From NCBI GenBank assembly GCA_029224185.1, contig CM055196.1, positions 21,836,009 to 21,900,008 of the forward strand: a DNA stretch of 64,000 bases, in the 5' to 3' direction. Shown here in pieces: positions 12,708-27,289 of this stretch (positions are counted from its first letter, which is position 1; each line of letters starts with the position of its first letter). The notes beneath the pieces were generated by a model that ran no database searches, had not been told where the DNA came from, and saw nothing but the letters and a program-made list of their open reading frames with translations. This DNA is from Karalla daura. Taxonomy: Eukaryota; Chordata; Actinopteri; Chaetodontiformes; Leiognathidae. The position numbers and the translations under genes were made by a program.

Positions 12708-14618
12708 TGTGTACACCGTGTATGGAAATGCTGAAGAACACACACATCCACTCCTGCCAGGTGTTTGGAGCTCCTTCAGAGCCCTTGTAATGTTTAACTC
12801 ACTGTTGTGACTCGTTTCAATGTGAGGGTGGTCATGGGGCAGAGGGGGTGGACAAATTCATCTGCTGGGAAACACACACACACACAGTCACATGCATCCT
12901 GGATGATACCAGCACTCCTATAACATGCACACACACTCCTTACTCTAACAGCCCTGAGGGATTAGTAATGGTTTCTTGGCAATGAGCCTGGTTTCTAGCA
13001 CCACTCATCGTCGGGACCCCATATCCAGGGGATTTTCACTTCACCTTGCTGTGTTTTTCTTGCGCTAAACTCGTACGTTTTCATCTTGACAGCACACGTT
13101 GAGACAGAGAGAGAGCGAGAGGGAGAAGGAGAGAGAGAGTGGCGCGCAATCGCGATGAAACATAAAGAGTTCAAGAGGGTACGGCGTGTTTGTCTACTCG
13201 CAGTTATAAATTGTGTTTCTGATGCGTGCGTCCACGCTGCTTTCACAACAAATCCACTAATGGTTTTATAGCCGCCCGTCACCATGGCAGCGCTGGAAGC
13301 CAAAAGAAGTGCACCCTGGGAGGACAATATGAGTGTGTTGAGTGTCTTCAGGATTAGGACCACAGGGCTATTTTTCATTTCACTTTTGGGCCACCGAACA
13401 AGGGAGTAATGGGGAGCGTTGCTTCTCCCAGCATCTAATCTCCCTTCAGCACTTGAGGCCAAGCAACACAGTGGGAGGATAGTGTGTCCTTGTGCGTATG
13501 TGTGTGTGTGTGAGTGTGTTTCTACGAGAGTGAGTAAGGACCAGATGATGCATTCTAACAAGTGCAGCCACGGAATATTAATGACAAGGCCCTTGGACTA
13601 TCCAGCACTTTGGCTGAGGAGTGTATCAGCATTCACCACATGTCTGCACTTGAACTGCAACACACAACCTGCAACCTTAATGCATTTCATCATTTTCTAT
13701 GTTTTCAAGCTGAGAAATACAACCCCCAAACACATATTCCCCTGGATTTATTTTTGCACAGGGGAATTCCAGTGTTTGTCAACCCTGGCCTTGTTCCCAT
13801 ATTTTTGTTCTGCGTGACTGTTGGTCATACTGTCCACCTCCTTCCTAGGAATTTGGGAAAGACTGACTCTGGTGACATTACTGGGAAAAGGTGTTGTGGA
13901 GGAACAGGAGTACTCTGTCAGGCTGGTTTCCAAAGTGCAAGATTATGTAGTTTTCGTCCCTTGCCACTCGATGTATTAGAGACATATAATTTGGAAAATA
14001 ATCGGCAAATCAGGCGCAAGACAGCAACAATTTTCTGCTGAAATTAGGTATATTTATGTTACTCATTTGTCATGCTAAACTTTCTCTCATAATGATATTC
14101 TGTGCTAGACTGCCAACCTGTCCAAGTCTTTTCCCTGAAATGTATTTATGGAATATAATTATGCTTCTGCATGTCTAATACAGCATGGATCTCAAGAGAG
14201 GCAGTATTCTAATTTTTCTCACATTAGGGTCACAGTTTGAAAGAAAAAGATGTCAGTGACTTATCAACAACAGTAGAAGCCACTGAGGTGTTATTAAGAC
14301 TCTTATCCACAAAGGGCCAGAGAAATACCAATATGTTGTCAGGAATCCTAACACATCAACAGCATCTGATCAAATTAAGATTTCTTATCAAATTAAGATT
14401 TTCTCATTGATCCCAGTATGCTGGTGGTGGACATCGGGCCGTTAAAAGCCCATGTGGAAGTCAGTGCTGACGTCTTCAGGTATACAGTACTGAACATGTC
14501 TGCCTGAGGGAGGACGACTTATGACATTCAGCCTCCACCTTGGACCGTGTTGCACTTCCAGCCAGGCAAATAGAGTGGTTACCTGGTAGGAGTGGAGAAC
14601 AGAGCACACAAAAGGCAC

Positions 14619-14620
<2 letters not shown>

Positions 14621-14697
<77 letters not shown>
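14621..14697. repeat. (CA)n microsatellite, long
   Basis: About 38 uninterrupted CA units. A (CT)n array follows 150 bases to the right. Confidence 0.97.
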
Positions 14698-14698
<1 letters not shown>

Positions 14699-14841
14699 TG
14701 CTCCTATGCTCATCGCATTTAATGGTTTCAGTGGAAAGCTGCCAAATTCAGTGAAGTTCTTTCTCTTCTTCTCCTCCTCTTTCCGTCCATCCTCCCACTT
14801 TTTGCTCTCTCTCCCTGTCCCTCTGACCATCGCTGCATCCA

Positions 14842-14844
<3 letters not shown>

Positions 14845-14874
<30 letters not shown>
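14845..14874. repeat. (CT)n microsatellite
   Basis: About 15 CT units within a pyrimidine-rich stretch (14757-14875). Confidence 0.93.
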
Positions 14875-14877
<3 letters not shown>

Positions 14878-17800
14878 TGGAACAGCAGATGCTCTTAAAC
14901 CCAATTCCATTCCCTCCTCCCACTCCTGTCCCTCCAAACAATTCACTGCTGCCATCCTCAAGAAAGAAACAACTCAACGCAAAAGAGAAAAGAGAGACAT
15001 GAGATATCTGTGAAGTAACAGTCTGTCATGATACACGGTGTGCCACACACAGTGCAGGCCTGGAGACACGACACCATCATTTTCCACATTGGCTAAAAGC
15101 ACTTAAAGAAGACCTACATCTTATCCATGAAAAAAAAAAGATTTAAACACAGAGGTCGTGACTAAGGTTATTGCAACAGGCTCGCACAGAAAGCAATGGG
15201 GGAGCTGGTCAGGAATGTGTGGGAGCGTCCTCAAATTGATAAAAGTTTGTCTTAGGCCATTTTTACACACACGTCGGTTGAATTTGCACTTCACTGCTCT
15301 ACATTTTGAGATGCAGAAGATAGCATACAGAGTTGTGCCGGTTGAGACAGATGATGAGAACTTGTAAACTCCAACAAGGAAGGTCTAAGATGAGAGATGG
15401 CCACAGCGCTATTCACCCAAAAAATGGTGTCGCCTTTATAATAGCTTTTGTATGATTGTAATTGTGTGTGCATTACTCCTTTAATGCCTCACAACCAAAC
15501 AGATGTAGATGTGTTCTTTTGGAACCTCATTTGCTCCCGGGCTGAATCTAATCAATCACCTCCGATTACATTTTAAAAATGTGTTTGCACATCCCCTGGG
15601 TTGCAACCACACTGCACATGAAAGCTGCTCATTGCTTTGCAGATGTGAGGCATTAAGTTTTTGCAGTGGAGTTGCTCAGGACTGGCGCCTTGCAGGAGTG
15701 AATTTTGATTGTTGATTGATTTCAGCGAAACATTTCGAATGCCAGACCTGTCACTGTCACAATGTGAACATGATAATTTCACGATTCTTCTTCCTGTGTT
15801 TTCTTGATGCCATTTAGTGTAACAGCCGAGATGTTGACACAGACACAGTTTCACATTTGAGGCCCTGGCTGAGATGTGGTTCACTGTCAAAACTTACGAT
15901 CACCAAAGTTAAGAGTTCTGTCCAAGACTTCTCTGTTTCAGAAGACAGATGTTCGCTTGTGTGTCATTTAACGATATTTCCATCCTCAGTGTGCACTTGC
16001 AAACACCCGGTCCCCAACAGTCAACGCCTGTGTTTCATGATGTGCATGCAGTCAAGAATGCAAAGTCTTGACATGATGGCGGCTTTTTTTATTTTCTTGG
16101 AGATCAATGAAGTGAATGGCCGTGGATGACGCAGGATAAACGAAATCAGATGTATGTGGTTTTGATCAGGAAGCACAAGGAGAGCAACATCGAATACTTC
16201 CTCTCCCCATTGTAAGACATGGATCTCACTTTTCACAATACATTATACCCAGACACAATGGAAAAAACTGCCCATATAATAGATCCTTTGATAGCGTTAT
16301 TAAAAAAATGGCGTTGTTGTTTCAGTGCTGCAACACATCTGTCTATCTTGCCGTCTCCGCCAGATGTTTCTAGTTTGAGACTGCATGGAGTTTCTACATC
16401 ATTCAACATTTTTGACCATAAAAATGACTTTTTGATCTTGGGGTTTTGGTCGCACATCACACAATGGCTCATAATTAATTTCATATTACACCATACCAAT
16501 TGTGCCTCGCTGGGGCTTGTAAATACCTTTCACTTGAATAATCATCACCATTTGTCATTCAGCAGCAGTGTTAATTTTGACACTCGTGTTTGGGTTATGT
16601 CTAGACGTAGTCTTTTGCCACAGCGACTTCTGGTACCGCTTTAAGTCTTTTATTTTTGATTTGGTCAAGTTGGTGCTTGCTGGTTTTACTCCGTCACCCT
16701 GTTTATAACACACTCTTAAGTTCATAAAAATGTAGGATCCAATATTCTCTTCCACTTCTACTTTCCTTTATCCACTGAATTACAACAAACCAATTATCTT
16801 TAAGCGCACAAAGCAGAAAATGAGATGAACATTATTCATTTCAAGTGCGAATCATATGCTCAGACTGATAAATGACTAATCAGTAAAAGAGCCTGCAGCA
16901 GAAGCATAACTGAATACACAACTACATGGACAGAAGAGTAAACTTACAAAGTATTTTACAGTAAATCTTCAACGATGGGCTCTCTCAATTAAAGCACAAC
17001 GTGGCCAGTGGAAAAAACATTGATTTTCTTTCCACTTGCTAATGTCCATTTCTGTTCTGGCACAGATAATCGTTATTTACTGTCTGTCAGAATATCAACA
17101 GAGAAACCTCTGCTGTTCTGTCTCGGGCATCTCTCAAAAGTAGTAGTTATTAACCGCAAACCAATAACACAAAATGTCTCTAATAACTTTCTTGAGTTCT
17201 TGGGGAGCACAGTCCAAGTCTATGGCAGCTCCTTGTATAACTCGGTATTTCCCATCTGCACATGAATTATAGGGGGAGAGTGTGGGAAGTGTAACGATAA
17301 AAAAACATAGATTTTTATAACATATCTTTTTGTCGTAATTTTCACTGACTTTTGTGAGCGGTTCTTGAATTTTTGGATTGTTCCTCCTACCCAAAGAGTA
17401 AGTCCTGGGTCTCGATATATCATCTGCTATCGTGCTGTACTTTTTCATGCCATATTTTTACTTTTAACTTCACAACAGTCTTCTCATACTCAGGTTTCCT
17501 TGTGCTAATGAGGCAAGACACCAGGTTGGGGCAAAAGCTGGTGGAATCTGACCTTGGCCAGGTCATGGGTTTCCCCACCCTCATCAACCTGTCTGGAGTG
17601 GACACTTCTTCACCTCCACCGCCCCCTGCTTCACAGAGCCCAGGGGCTCCCAACAACACATAGGCTTAATCCATATAATAAAGCGGACGTCTGAATGGGT
17701 TTTGTAGGGAGCAGAAAGGAGGTAATGCTCTGTGTTTTCTAAATGGGGGAGCAGAGGGCCTTTCAGAGGGAAAACATGCTGATTACTGTATTGTAAAATG

Positions 17801-20800
17801 GCTTTTGATTCCCCCTGCCTGCTTTAATCCCCGGGACACAACAGTGGCCCTGTCTCTCACCAATGGCAATTGAGCCTCTAAGGAGACTTGTATTACCACC
17901 GAGCAGGGTTTAATTGTGAACTCGATCAGTTATTAAAGAAGCCAGAGCCTGCTGAATTGGAGACTGGTGGGCCAGTCCTCCTCTGCTTTTGACCGTTGTG
18001 CCTCTTTCTTCCAGACTGTGGTTTGCAGTTTGTTGTTTGCAATGCATAGGCCTGGGATGAATACAGGCTGCCCACTATAGAGTTCTTTCTTTTCCCTCCT
18101 CCCTCCAAGTTTTTCCTCCTCTTCTCCTACTGGCTTCCAGGGAACGCAATTAAAGTGGGGAATTTTATGGGAGGATGGAGCGGCGGCGGGGAGTGGAGAG
18201 GGGGGGAACGAGCCAGCGAGGCTATTATCCGTCCCGTAGGCTTGAATGGCTGGCCCCCCTCAGCGAACACAAAAGGAGTGGTCACAGCCGAACTGGAGAG
18301 TGGCCCCATCTGAAGAATGGCGGCCATCAGCAGTGGCTGGTCCCTGCTGGCTCCACGTCTCAGGATGTTCACACAGCTCAAAAGCTTCTGCTCTCAAAAC
18401 TGACATATTTCTTTATCCTGGAAAATGTTCTAAGAGACTTTTTTAGAAAGGTCATTTGAGGTTTGAGCCGTGGGATTACTGTGTTTGTCGCCACTCTGAA
18501 ACATTGTCCAGTTGACAGATAATCAATTACTTGTTCAATTCTATTTAGTCATTTGTTAAAACAAATCAGTATGTTTTAAACTTGAGCAATAAGTCCAGGG
18601 AAACAGGTGTATGGTTGGTGTAAGTGCCTACCAATCTGGGGGAAATGACACTTTGGTTAAAAGTTGATAACAAGATATTTGGTAAATGGATTGTTTTGCT
18701 TGATATTCTTGAGAAAATATTTTCATGTGTCAATGCCCAAATTAACAAAGTATAAAAGTGAGAGAATATCAGCCACTGCTGTCCTGTTACAATTCTAAGG
18801 ATCAAAATTATGTGGAAAACAACGGGGAAAACAACAACACATATGGTGGTATCTCCAAATGCCTATATTTAACTGTTGTACTTTTTGTGGTCATGTGAAA
18901 TACGACTGTTGTGCGACACAGCTGGAAAAGAGAGATGTGACATAAAACTGCAAAGCATCTGGAGGAGGTGGTCAGGGTGGATGCACGGGTCAAAGCCTAA
19001 GACTTTGACATGGGAAACTGTTGTTTGCTTCCTGTTTCCTCCCAACAATCTCTGTTGTTTTCCTTTAACCACGAACATTATCATCCCCTCAACCATAATC
19101 AAGTGTCATGGGTCTGTGTTGTGCGTTTACAGAAAAATCTACTGGAGAGTTGCACTGACCCAAAACACCATTCAGAACAAAGTTGTGGTTCAAAACAAAT
19201 TAATTTATAAGCTAAAACACAAGTGGAAAACATATTTAAAGGACAGGTTAAAAGTTTAAATCTCTCAGAAGAAACAAAATATCTCTGGAGGAAATCATGT
19301 CCTTGTGTCAAATGAATCCAGTTCCTTGTAGCTTTTGCTGCAACATGAGGATGGTTTCTATAGTTGCTCACCACTATGTGGCGTCTTCATCTGGCAAGTA
19401 TTGAGGATGAACACAAACCCTCTACATAATCTACAGCATCAAGAGTTTACATGCTCTAAGGTGGAAAGCTCCAGCTGGGTTTACAAAAAAGCTTGTGAGT
19501 CAAAACGATTTGCTGCCTGAATGCACTTCAAACCAAAACAAACTAACTATTCCTGCAAATAAAACATTTATTATTGCCTTGTGCAGTACACACTGAGGCC
19601 CAGTGGAAGTCCCAGGGAGAGCCTGCATACGTCACGCCTCCAGCTATGACTCAGGACTGTTACCTGCGTCAGCGGACACAATGAATCTTTTAGTGTCCTG
19701 TCTCATGCAGGCACACCAGTCCCATCCAGAGTCTGAGGCTCCCACTCCGCTTACTGATCGGGCCTTTGCTGCACTCCTTGTGAGCTGCTGTAGGCACAGA
19801 GCATCATCGTGATTATGGACATGTCATGGGAACTTTCAGTATTCATAATCCACACACTATCTCTGAGTCAGCTCCAACTCTCTTCTGAGGAACTACCGGT
19901 TCTGAACATTTGACAGACGTGGAGCTCCTTCTCTACGTAGATGAGATTTTCCCCACATCGTAGGTCTATATTGGGTCCTCTTTTGTTTGATATTGGATTT
20001 TGGATTTTCACTTTTTGTGTAGTCATTGACTTAATCAGCTTTCAAATTGAGGTTCTCTGTTAGTTCAGTGAAGAAACCTTTAAATACCACGCAGTAGAAC
20101 TGCCTCTGCTTTCTTGTTCTCTCTGCTTCACACCTTCTCAAGACGTTATCATGCAGACATAGAAGGCAAGTTCCAGTGTTCTGGTCAGCTAAACATTGGA
20201 GCACTTGTCTGAGAAGCCCCAGCACAACACTTCTTCTGGACGTAGACCACAAATGCAGCTTTCTGGGAGTCACTGACTGGCTAAAAGCTAAACATAGTCT
20301 CCATCTGAAGTTTCCATTCTCCCAAATTGGCCTCCGAACCCTGGCTGCCATTTAATTGCATCCATGAAAAAAACAAATGGGATTTTTTTTGCACCTATAG
20401 AGAGGAGAAAAATAAAATAAAATGACTTAAAGTATAGAAAATCATGATTTAATAGGCATTAAATAACTGAAATAATCTCAGACTTTTGATGTATTTTGAT
20501 AGAATTGATAAGAAATTCTGACTATATGGTTGTACAGTCACTGAGGTTTTCCCAAAGTTTTTGGGCAAATAACCAGACAACATGGCTGAAACCTCTCAAA
20601 ATGTCTTTTTTACAAATCAGTACATCAAACACACCCTTGTGAGCTATGCGTGTATTTGGGCAGTAAAGACACACTGTTATTATGGCAGAGTTACAGAACA
20701 ACTCATGAAAGATGCAGCGCTTGTATGATCTGCTTTGTGTGTTTAGAAAAAAAAGTGCTATCAAACATCACAACTTATTATGTCTGACATTCCACTTTGG

Positions 20801-22291
20801 AGATTTTTGTAAGGAATGACCAGCCGCCAGAAACCCACAGCACTTGTTATCAGACAGTCAGCTGCAGCGGAGGTTGATGCTAGCCAGCGAGAACTAGGCA
20901 GCCTTAGAAAAGCTTCAGGGTTCCTTCAGGCATGGGTTAAAAACCCACAGGTCTGTACTGAACAACAACAGGCTGGAACGATTTAGAATAAAATTTCAAA
21001 AAAAAAAAAAAAGACATTCCTTTATGTTAGCCTAATGTCGAGACACTTGATGTATTGTTGGAAATGTGGTCGCGATATTGTATGTCGCCTGTTATATGTG
21101 TACAGACACATCTTTTAGTGGTTTAGACTGTAGGGCTGCACCCTTACACTGGTCTTATTTGCAGCCAGGCCTCTTCTGCACAACAATTATCCTCTAAGCC
21201 ACTTTGTCATGGCGTCCATATCTCAACGTCTGCTTGACCACATCAGGCTGTGGTTTATTATGTTGAATGTTATGTGTATTTCCTGTTTAATTAGGCCTCT
21301 ATCTAATTTTACTTCCACTTCCTGTCACATATCCCATTTGTGTGATGTTCTTCCCTGGTCTGATGTGGTGCACCTGTGTGTAGCTGCATTTCTATTACCT
21401 GCCTTGTGAAACCCCCTTGAACCTGTTTTTGCCTGAGGTCTGTTTCATGGGTCCATCATCACTTGCATGCATGCATGCCACCATGATCTCTGCGTCTTTA
21501 CAGAAACCTGTTTCAGCATCTGTTTATTAGCTGACAGGAGGTCTTTTTATTAATGTTTTTTTTCTTTAATTCATTCGGCCAATCAATGCACTGTTAACCC
21601 AAAGTCTCTCCAGGTCAATGTGAGACCTGACGAAAGCACAGAGTGTTCTCAACAAGCCAACTCTTGGTGAACTCTGCCCAGGACTGGAGATCAAAAAAGG
21701 ATCAAAAACCAATGTTGGCATGAACTCTTGGCAGCCATTCGTCAGTTTCACCTGGGGTTTTTTTCCTTGACATCTCCAATTTGATATTCAAAAAGTCACA
21801 ACATGTTCGCACATCTGATGCAGTGGGAAATTCAGCGTCAATAAGAGTTATAACACTCCCCACTACAAAGCAGCAAAAGTTCAGCACAATTTGATGCCTT
21901 TGACACCTTCTACCAGAGTTGAGACACATCCAACAGTTCTTTTTACCTCAGCATTCCTTGCCATCCATCCGCCTGGTTCTCCATCACCAGACAATGGTGA
22001 ATTGAGGGCTCCCTGGGCAGGCCAGCCTCTGTGGGGCCTGTGAGCTGTGTGCCAGTATGGGTAAATAGAGGTTCTTTAATATCCGCCAGGGGGCTGAGGG
22101 GTGGGAGTGGGGTCAGGCTAGGGAGCTCACTGAACTGGCAGCCATGCAGCCCATTGTTGCTGTTTGTTAACAGGTGTGTGTGTTTAAATGGGAGTCTTTC
22201 AGTGGAGCTGCTACACGAGCCCATTGGGCCCAAGCACCTCTCACCCCCTTGCAGTGTTCTCATCAATGACAGCTTTTCAGCAGCCTGGGGT

Positions 22292-22366
22292 AGAGGAGGA
22301 GGAGGAGGAGGAGGAGGAGAGGGAGGAGAGCGAAGAGAGGGAAGAGGAGGAGGAGGAAAGGAGGAC
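22292..22366. repeat. (GGA)n purine tract
   Basis: An imperfect GGA/GAG purine run of about 75 bases. Poly-Glu and poly-Gly reading frames across it are artefacts. Long purine mirror tracts of this type can form triplex (H-DNA). Confidence 0.9.
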
Positions 22367-22448
22367 GGTGAGGCTTGCTGAGAGATTAAAAGTTAGAGGA
22401 TGGTCAGCACTACAATAAACAGAGTGTGTGAGCAGGGAGACTGATGCT

Positions 22449-22955
22449 CTGCTCACACTGTAGGCTCATATCTGACTTTTTTGCCCCTATGAGTCCCATG
22501 TTGCATTCTTTGTGACAGTATGCACAAATCAGACTTTTTCAAAGCCTCTTTCATGCATGCTCCTACAGATACAATCAGATCCAATGCTTTCACAGCAACC
22601 TCACTCTGAATGGTCACATTTGATCTGACTTTTACATCATGGCTCCAACTCTGCATCCACACAGATAGCAGCTCAGTAGCAGCCACTGCTCCACACATAC
22701 AGTACATATAGTTAAAACATGTCCTCTGTTTTTTCTCAATCTCTCCTTTCATCACCTGCTCATAACTTTGTTGCACAACTTCCAAATTGCCACACACCCT
22801 GACATGTAGCATCCACAATTACATCCATAAACACAGCGTGTTCTGTCACGTGTTCTTAAGCACATCAGGGCCACAGACTGTTAACACTGGGTCACATTTA
22901 AATTGCCATGTGAACAACAAAATTCAGATCTCAGCAAAAAATGTGAACCCAGTCT
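22449..22955. mobile_element. MITE-like non-autonomous DNA transposon remnant (tentative)
   Basis: The left end (CTGCTCACACTGTAGG, then CTCATATCTGACTTTTTTGC) and the reverse complement of the right end (GGTTCACATTTTTTGCTGAG, then ATCTGAATTTTGTTG) resemble each other, giving degenerate inverted ends about 500 bases apart. Internal text repeats related words (AATCAGACTTTTTC; GGTCACATTTGATCTGAC; GGGTCACATTTAAATTGCC). I recall similar words from fish DNA-transposon repeats. No transposase frame is present, and no target-site duplication could be fixed by eye. Confidence 0.4.
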
Positions 22956-24216
22956 TGGATGGACCAGGATGGACCTCACATGGACCTGCTTGTTTACAGA
23001 GTGTGGGTGTCTAACTATTACCTACCACCACCATTAGAGTCTGCAAATTTCAAAAATATATACAATTTGTGGTTTTGCATAGACTCTTGTGTATTGTTGT
23101 GACATTGAAGCTGCCAGGTGAAAACAGCGAGAGAAAAAAAAAGTGAAAAAAGTGGTTTCAAAGTACTAGTTATTAAAATAACAGGCTGATGCTACCACAG
23201 CTGGTGAAAGTGTGTTTGTGGTTAGGAACACTCTGAAAAGCTGCTCTCCGAGAGGAATTTTCACAGTGGTAAGTTTTTCCTAGGCGGCAATTAAACTGAA
23301 CCATTTAGCATCGGCAATTTCGACAGGAGCTGTATTTCAGAACAATTTTATCTTGTTTTGAGTGTGTAGCAGTCACACACTATAAAATACCAATGCACCT
23401 GCTGTTTGTCTCCCACTTCAGCAAGGCAGTGGTAATAGAGCAAGGACTCTACTCACTTCCTGGTTAGAGAGATACATCCAGCTGACTGTGATTTCACACA
23501 TGCTGTGCTCACCAGCGGAGGTTGGGAGGGAAAAATTGGACATGGATGCCTTCCCGGGTATGAAGATCCCGGAGATCAAAATCTGATCTGTTCAATAAAT
23601 GACAAAAAATGACTCTCCATTGAGCTGTAATTTAGTACATTTAGTTCAACTAGAGGCAGGTGTACTGAAGAATTGTGAGTTAACTCTCACTCCTTTAACA
23701 GTGAAGAAACTTTGAGTAGTAAGTACATTTGATGTGTCTGTCTTCAACCTGTGGTTGTGTTATCTGTGTAAAAGAAAGGGAAGTTTTCAATTATTCATTG
23801 GGTCAAGTAGAAAATGCTAAAAGCTCCACTCAGCTCCAGACAGTAATGTTCACATAAAACTGCTTGTAAGTTGAGGCTCCTTCTCTTACGGAAACAAAAA
23901 GAATAAACAATGTTAAACAATGTGGGCTAAACTTTTGAGCTTCCAGTTCACAAAGGATTGTATCTTTTTCATATTTTTACATCCTACCTCTTGTGTTGAC
24001 ACAGTGTGTTTTGCAGTCACCCGGCCATCACATTTTCCTTACCATGACACCCCTGTCTGTGACACACAGAGGCCCATGAAAAAAAGGTCAAGTCTTACGC
24101 ATTTTCACCACGCGCGTATCAGGAAAAATCGTTACCCTGTGGCTGTGGAGGTTTAAAAACAGAGGGCAACGAGTCTCCCCCGCTATATTGGGCTGTGTGT
24201 TGAGGATTACTGTACT

Positions 24217-24240
24217 GAGAGAGAGAGAGAGAGAGAGGGA
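24217..24240. repeat. (GA)n microsatellite
   Basis: About 11 GA units in a purine-rich stretch that continues to 24270. Confidence 0.88.
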
Positions 24241-27200
24241 GGCAGACAGAAGGAAAAGGAGAGGGAAAGCTGTGTGAACGATAACCTCGCCACACTGCTC
24301 CATGGAACCCTGCCCTGTTAATAGTTTCCACCATGGGCGAGTGAGGAGGAGACCGAGAGAAAAAGGGGGGAGGAGTGGAGGGGAGCAGTGGAAGATGCTT
24401 CCTGTGTGGCTAGATGGGTGCTGGCCACACCACGGAGAAGGAAGCAGCCTTGGGCACTGTGGAAGAAGTGATGAAAGATGCACTTTCCTCCTTGTGCAAA
24501 TAAAAACTGGTTTATTGTCTCGTCAACATGCTGCAGCTATATGCCTTTATTGGATTCTATGATGATTTTAAGTCAACATGTTACTTGCCTGGACTCGTGG
24601 ATTAAACTAGAAGTTTTAAGAACTCTGTAGACTAGGTGCTTCCAAGCTTTGGTGTGTAACTACTGTTTCTTTTTCCTCTTATACTGGATCAAGCCTGGTC
24701 GTTTTTGGCTTGGTTTGGCCCCGGCCTGGTCTGAGTGGACCTGATTAGTTTCCAGGCTCCATTTCTCACCACATGTCAATAAAGGATTAGTCTTTCAACG
24801 TGGCCCAGTAATGGTCCAATCCTGACTTAGAGCAGACGTCAATCGAGCAAATAAATCTAGAAATACACGTATTTACATGCTCAGATGTCGCAACAGATTG
24901 GAAAAAGAAGACGGGATCTATTGTTGAGTCTGAATATCAAGCTTTTATTTCCACTTCTGTGCACTAACTTTGTTTGACTGATACAGTACATGTTTAATGT
25001 GTGTGTTCTCTCAAATGATTCTATGAATGTTATGACTTCGACATCTGTTTGTTTTTTCTGTTTCTCTCAAAATTAATTTGCGTATGCTACTACCCAGTTA
25101 TGGCTTTAGTTACGCAGTATACAAAGCCTTTACATTAGATTAGATCAGAATAAATTACGGTAGGGATGATTTCTGGGTAATGCTGGAAACTCCAACATTA
25201 TCTCATCTTCCTGTGACACAACACATGTTAAACAAAGAGCCTAAATATGAAAGTGCTGTGGTCTAATCTAATCCACAGCGAAACGATCCACCCTCTTTCC
25301 TCAACTCTCCCACCACACACCAGTGAATCACGGAGCCAAGCGCTCCTGTCCTCAGGTGGTGAGATATGATTTTGGCGCCCACGAGACAAAAACAAACTTC
25401 TGAGGCCTACACCGCCCAAGCCACCACAGGCCTTGGCACTGTCAGGCCTCAGTGGTAGAATAGTAGCATGTAGTAAAAAGGCAGCTGTGCGTTGCAGATT
25501 ATACATGTCGGGATGGCCCTGCTGATACGGCGGGTTGAGAGAGCCGTCCACGCTTTCCCTCGGGGAGATCCTGACCCCAGGCAAAAATGAAGCGTAGCGG
25601 TGTTTTCCTCTATAGGGGAGAGCAGCCGTGACATGTTAAGCGCTTCAACCAAAATAGAGGAGGGTATATTTAGGGTGAATCAACATCTCCAGAAAACAGT
25701 CCCCCATGCTTGAGTTAGCAAGCCGCAAGGGTCTTAACATCTGTATTGTAAACTATGCAGAAGAGGTCTAATTCTGGAAAGACCTAGAGGAAACAAAGAG
25801 AGGGAATCGAATGCGCATTACAGGGTGCTGGACACAGTGCAGAGTTGTAGACACTTAAATTGTCTGTTACATGTATGATGTACAACATTTTGATCCCTAT
25901 AGTAATGGTCTTTGCCAACAACCCGTTAAATGCTGTGCAAGGAGTCAGTCTGTTTTGTCTCTTGCTTTAATCTGTTGTCAGACTGTATGGGAATGTTGGC
26001 GGGCGCGTCATGTTTCACATGATTGTGCTTGACAGACGCCCGTCTCACAATTAGTCTGAGAGGCGGCACAAATCAACACTTCTGTATTTAATATAGATCA
26101 ATTAGCCGTGAGTAACACAATCCAAACAGTTTCAAGAATCACTGAGAGCAGTGAGAAGAGGGGAAAATCAAGAATTTAATCCATTTTATTACACCACAAA
26201 GTAAGCTATAATAAGCTCAAGGGTATCAAATTGAACATCAGTCAGTATCAGTGTCAGTGACTTCTATTTTCACGCAGCATGTCCATTCAACATCCCACTG
26301 TATGAAATGCCAGGATCCCATTTATCAGCGAAGACAGGCTGCATTATTATAAAATTGGTCACACATCATTTGTCAGTGAGCAGATCATTTGAAAACAATA
26401 ATCCTACGACAGAGATTGGTTGGGATGGATGGCCTGGTGGAGCGGGGACAGAGTGACCCCACACTGACCTCTGCGACTGCTCTGCATCTGGATCACGAGC
26501 CTTCATCTGGGGAAAACGTGTGCGACTATTGTGATGCTGAAAAACACGTCTTTGAACTTCCTTTCCCTCCTCCGCGCATGCCGAAAACAAGGCGAGGGGT
26601 TCCAAAAAATACGTGAACTGGAGGAGAAGCGGGAACACAGATTGACAGTCTTTGGTTTGGTGTGTGTTTTTTTAGAGCATCTGTCTTCCTGCTCGTCACA
26701 AAGAGACAAGCCGGAGGAAGCGTTTTGCTCCTCTCCAAGGCCTTGAGGAGAGGAAATCATCCACACATTGCGTGAGACCCGACCGTTGTTCGCCGGTGTC
26801 TGTGACAGCACTCATCAGCACAGCATTAATTAAGGATAAATACAAAGCATAAACAATAAACATGTGACCACAAAAACCACAACTACCTCCCATACCAATT
26901 CAGGGCCTCGCCAAAGAAAGTAAATACAATAATCCTTTCAAGATTTGTTTCTCCCCATCCAGCCAGAGAGCCCCCCCATATGAGGACTTAAGTGAAATGC
27001 ATTATTCAACAGATAGGAGCGTAAGGATGTCATTCATTGGAATCAAGCGGACCAGCATTAGATCGTATTTCACATGGCAGCTTGGCAGGATCCGGCTGCA
27101 GATGTGCAACTTGGCATATCATGTCATTTCTAAAATAACCTGTTTTTGAGAGCTGTGGGTCTGGGTCCATGTCTGAGTTTTGCTGGAGCACCCGTTGGAA

Positions 27201-27244
27201 CTGATTTGTACGTGTTTATGGAGAACTGTGTTTAAATGGTTCTG

Positions 27245-27246
<2 letters not shown>

Positions 27247-27289
<43 letters not shown>
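27247..27289. repeat. (TG)n microsatellite
   Basis: About 21 TG units, followed by a GT-rich imperfect stretch. Confidence 0.94.

Larger units (their letters stand above)
8265..22439. other. Gene-free flank with many microsatellites
   Basis: No recognisable exon in 14 kb. The longest frames (minus 12995-13561, 188 residues; plus 13562-14041, 159 residues) have no known domain. Beyond the entries listed separately, a 15-base unit (ATCAAATTAAGATTT) is repeated at 14369-14383 and 14387-14401, a short (GA)n run lies near 13103-13138, and poly-A lies at 20998-21013. Confidence 0.55.

Noticed and set aside
12995..13561. 188-residue minus-strand frame
   Set aside because: No domain, includes simple-sequence Ser/Arg and His/Thr stretches.
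14440..14980. Several long Cys-Val, Thr-His and Arg-Glu frames
   Set aside because: They are readings through the (CA)n and (CT)n microsatellites.
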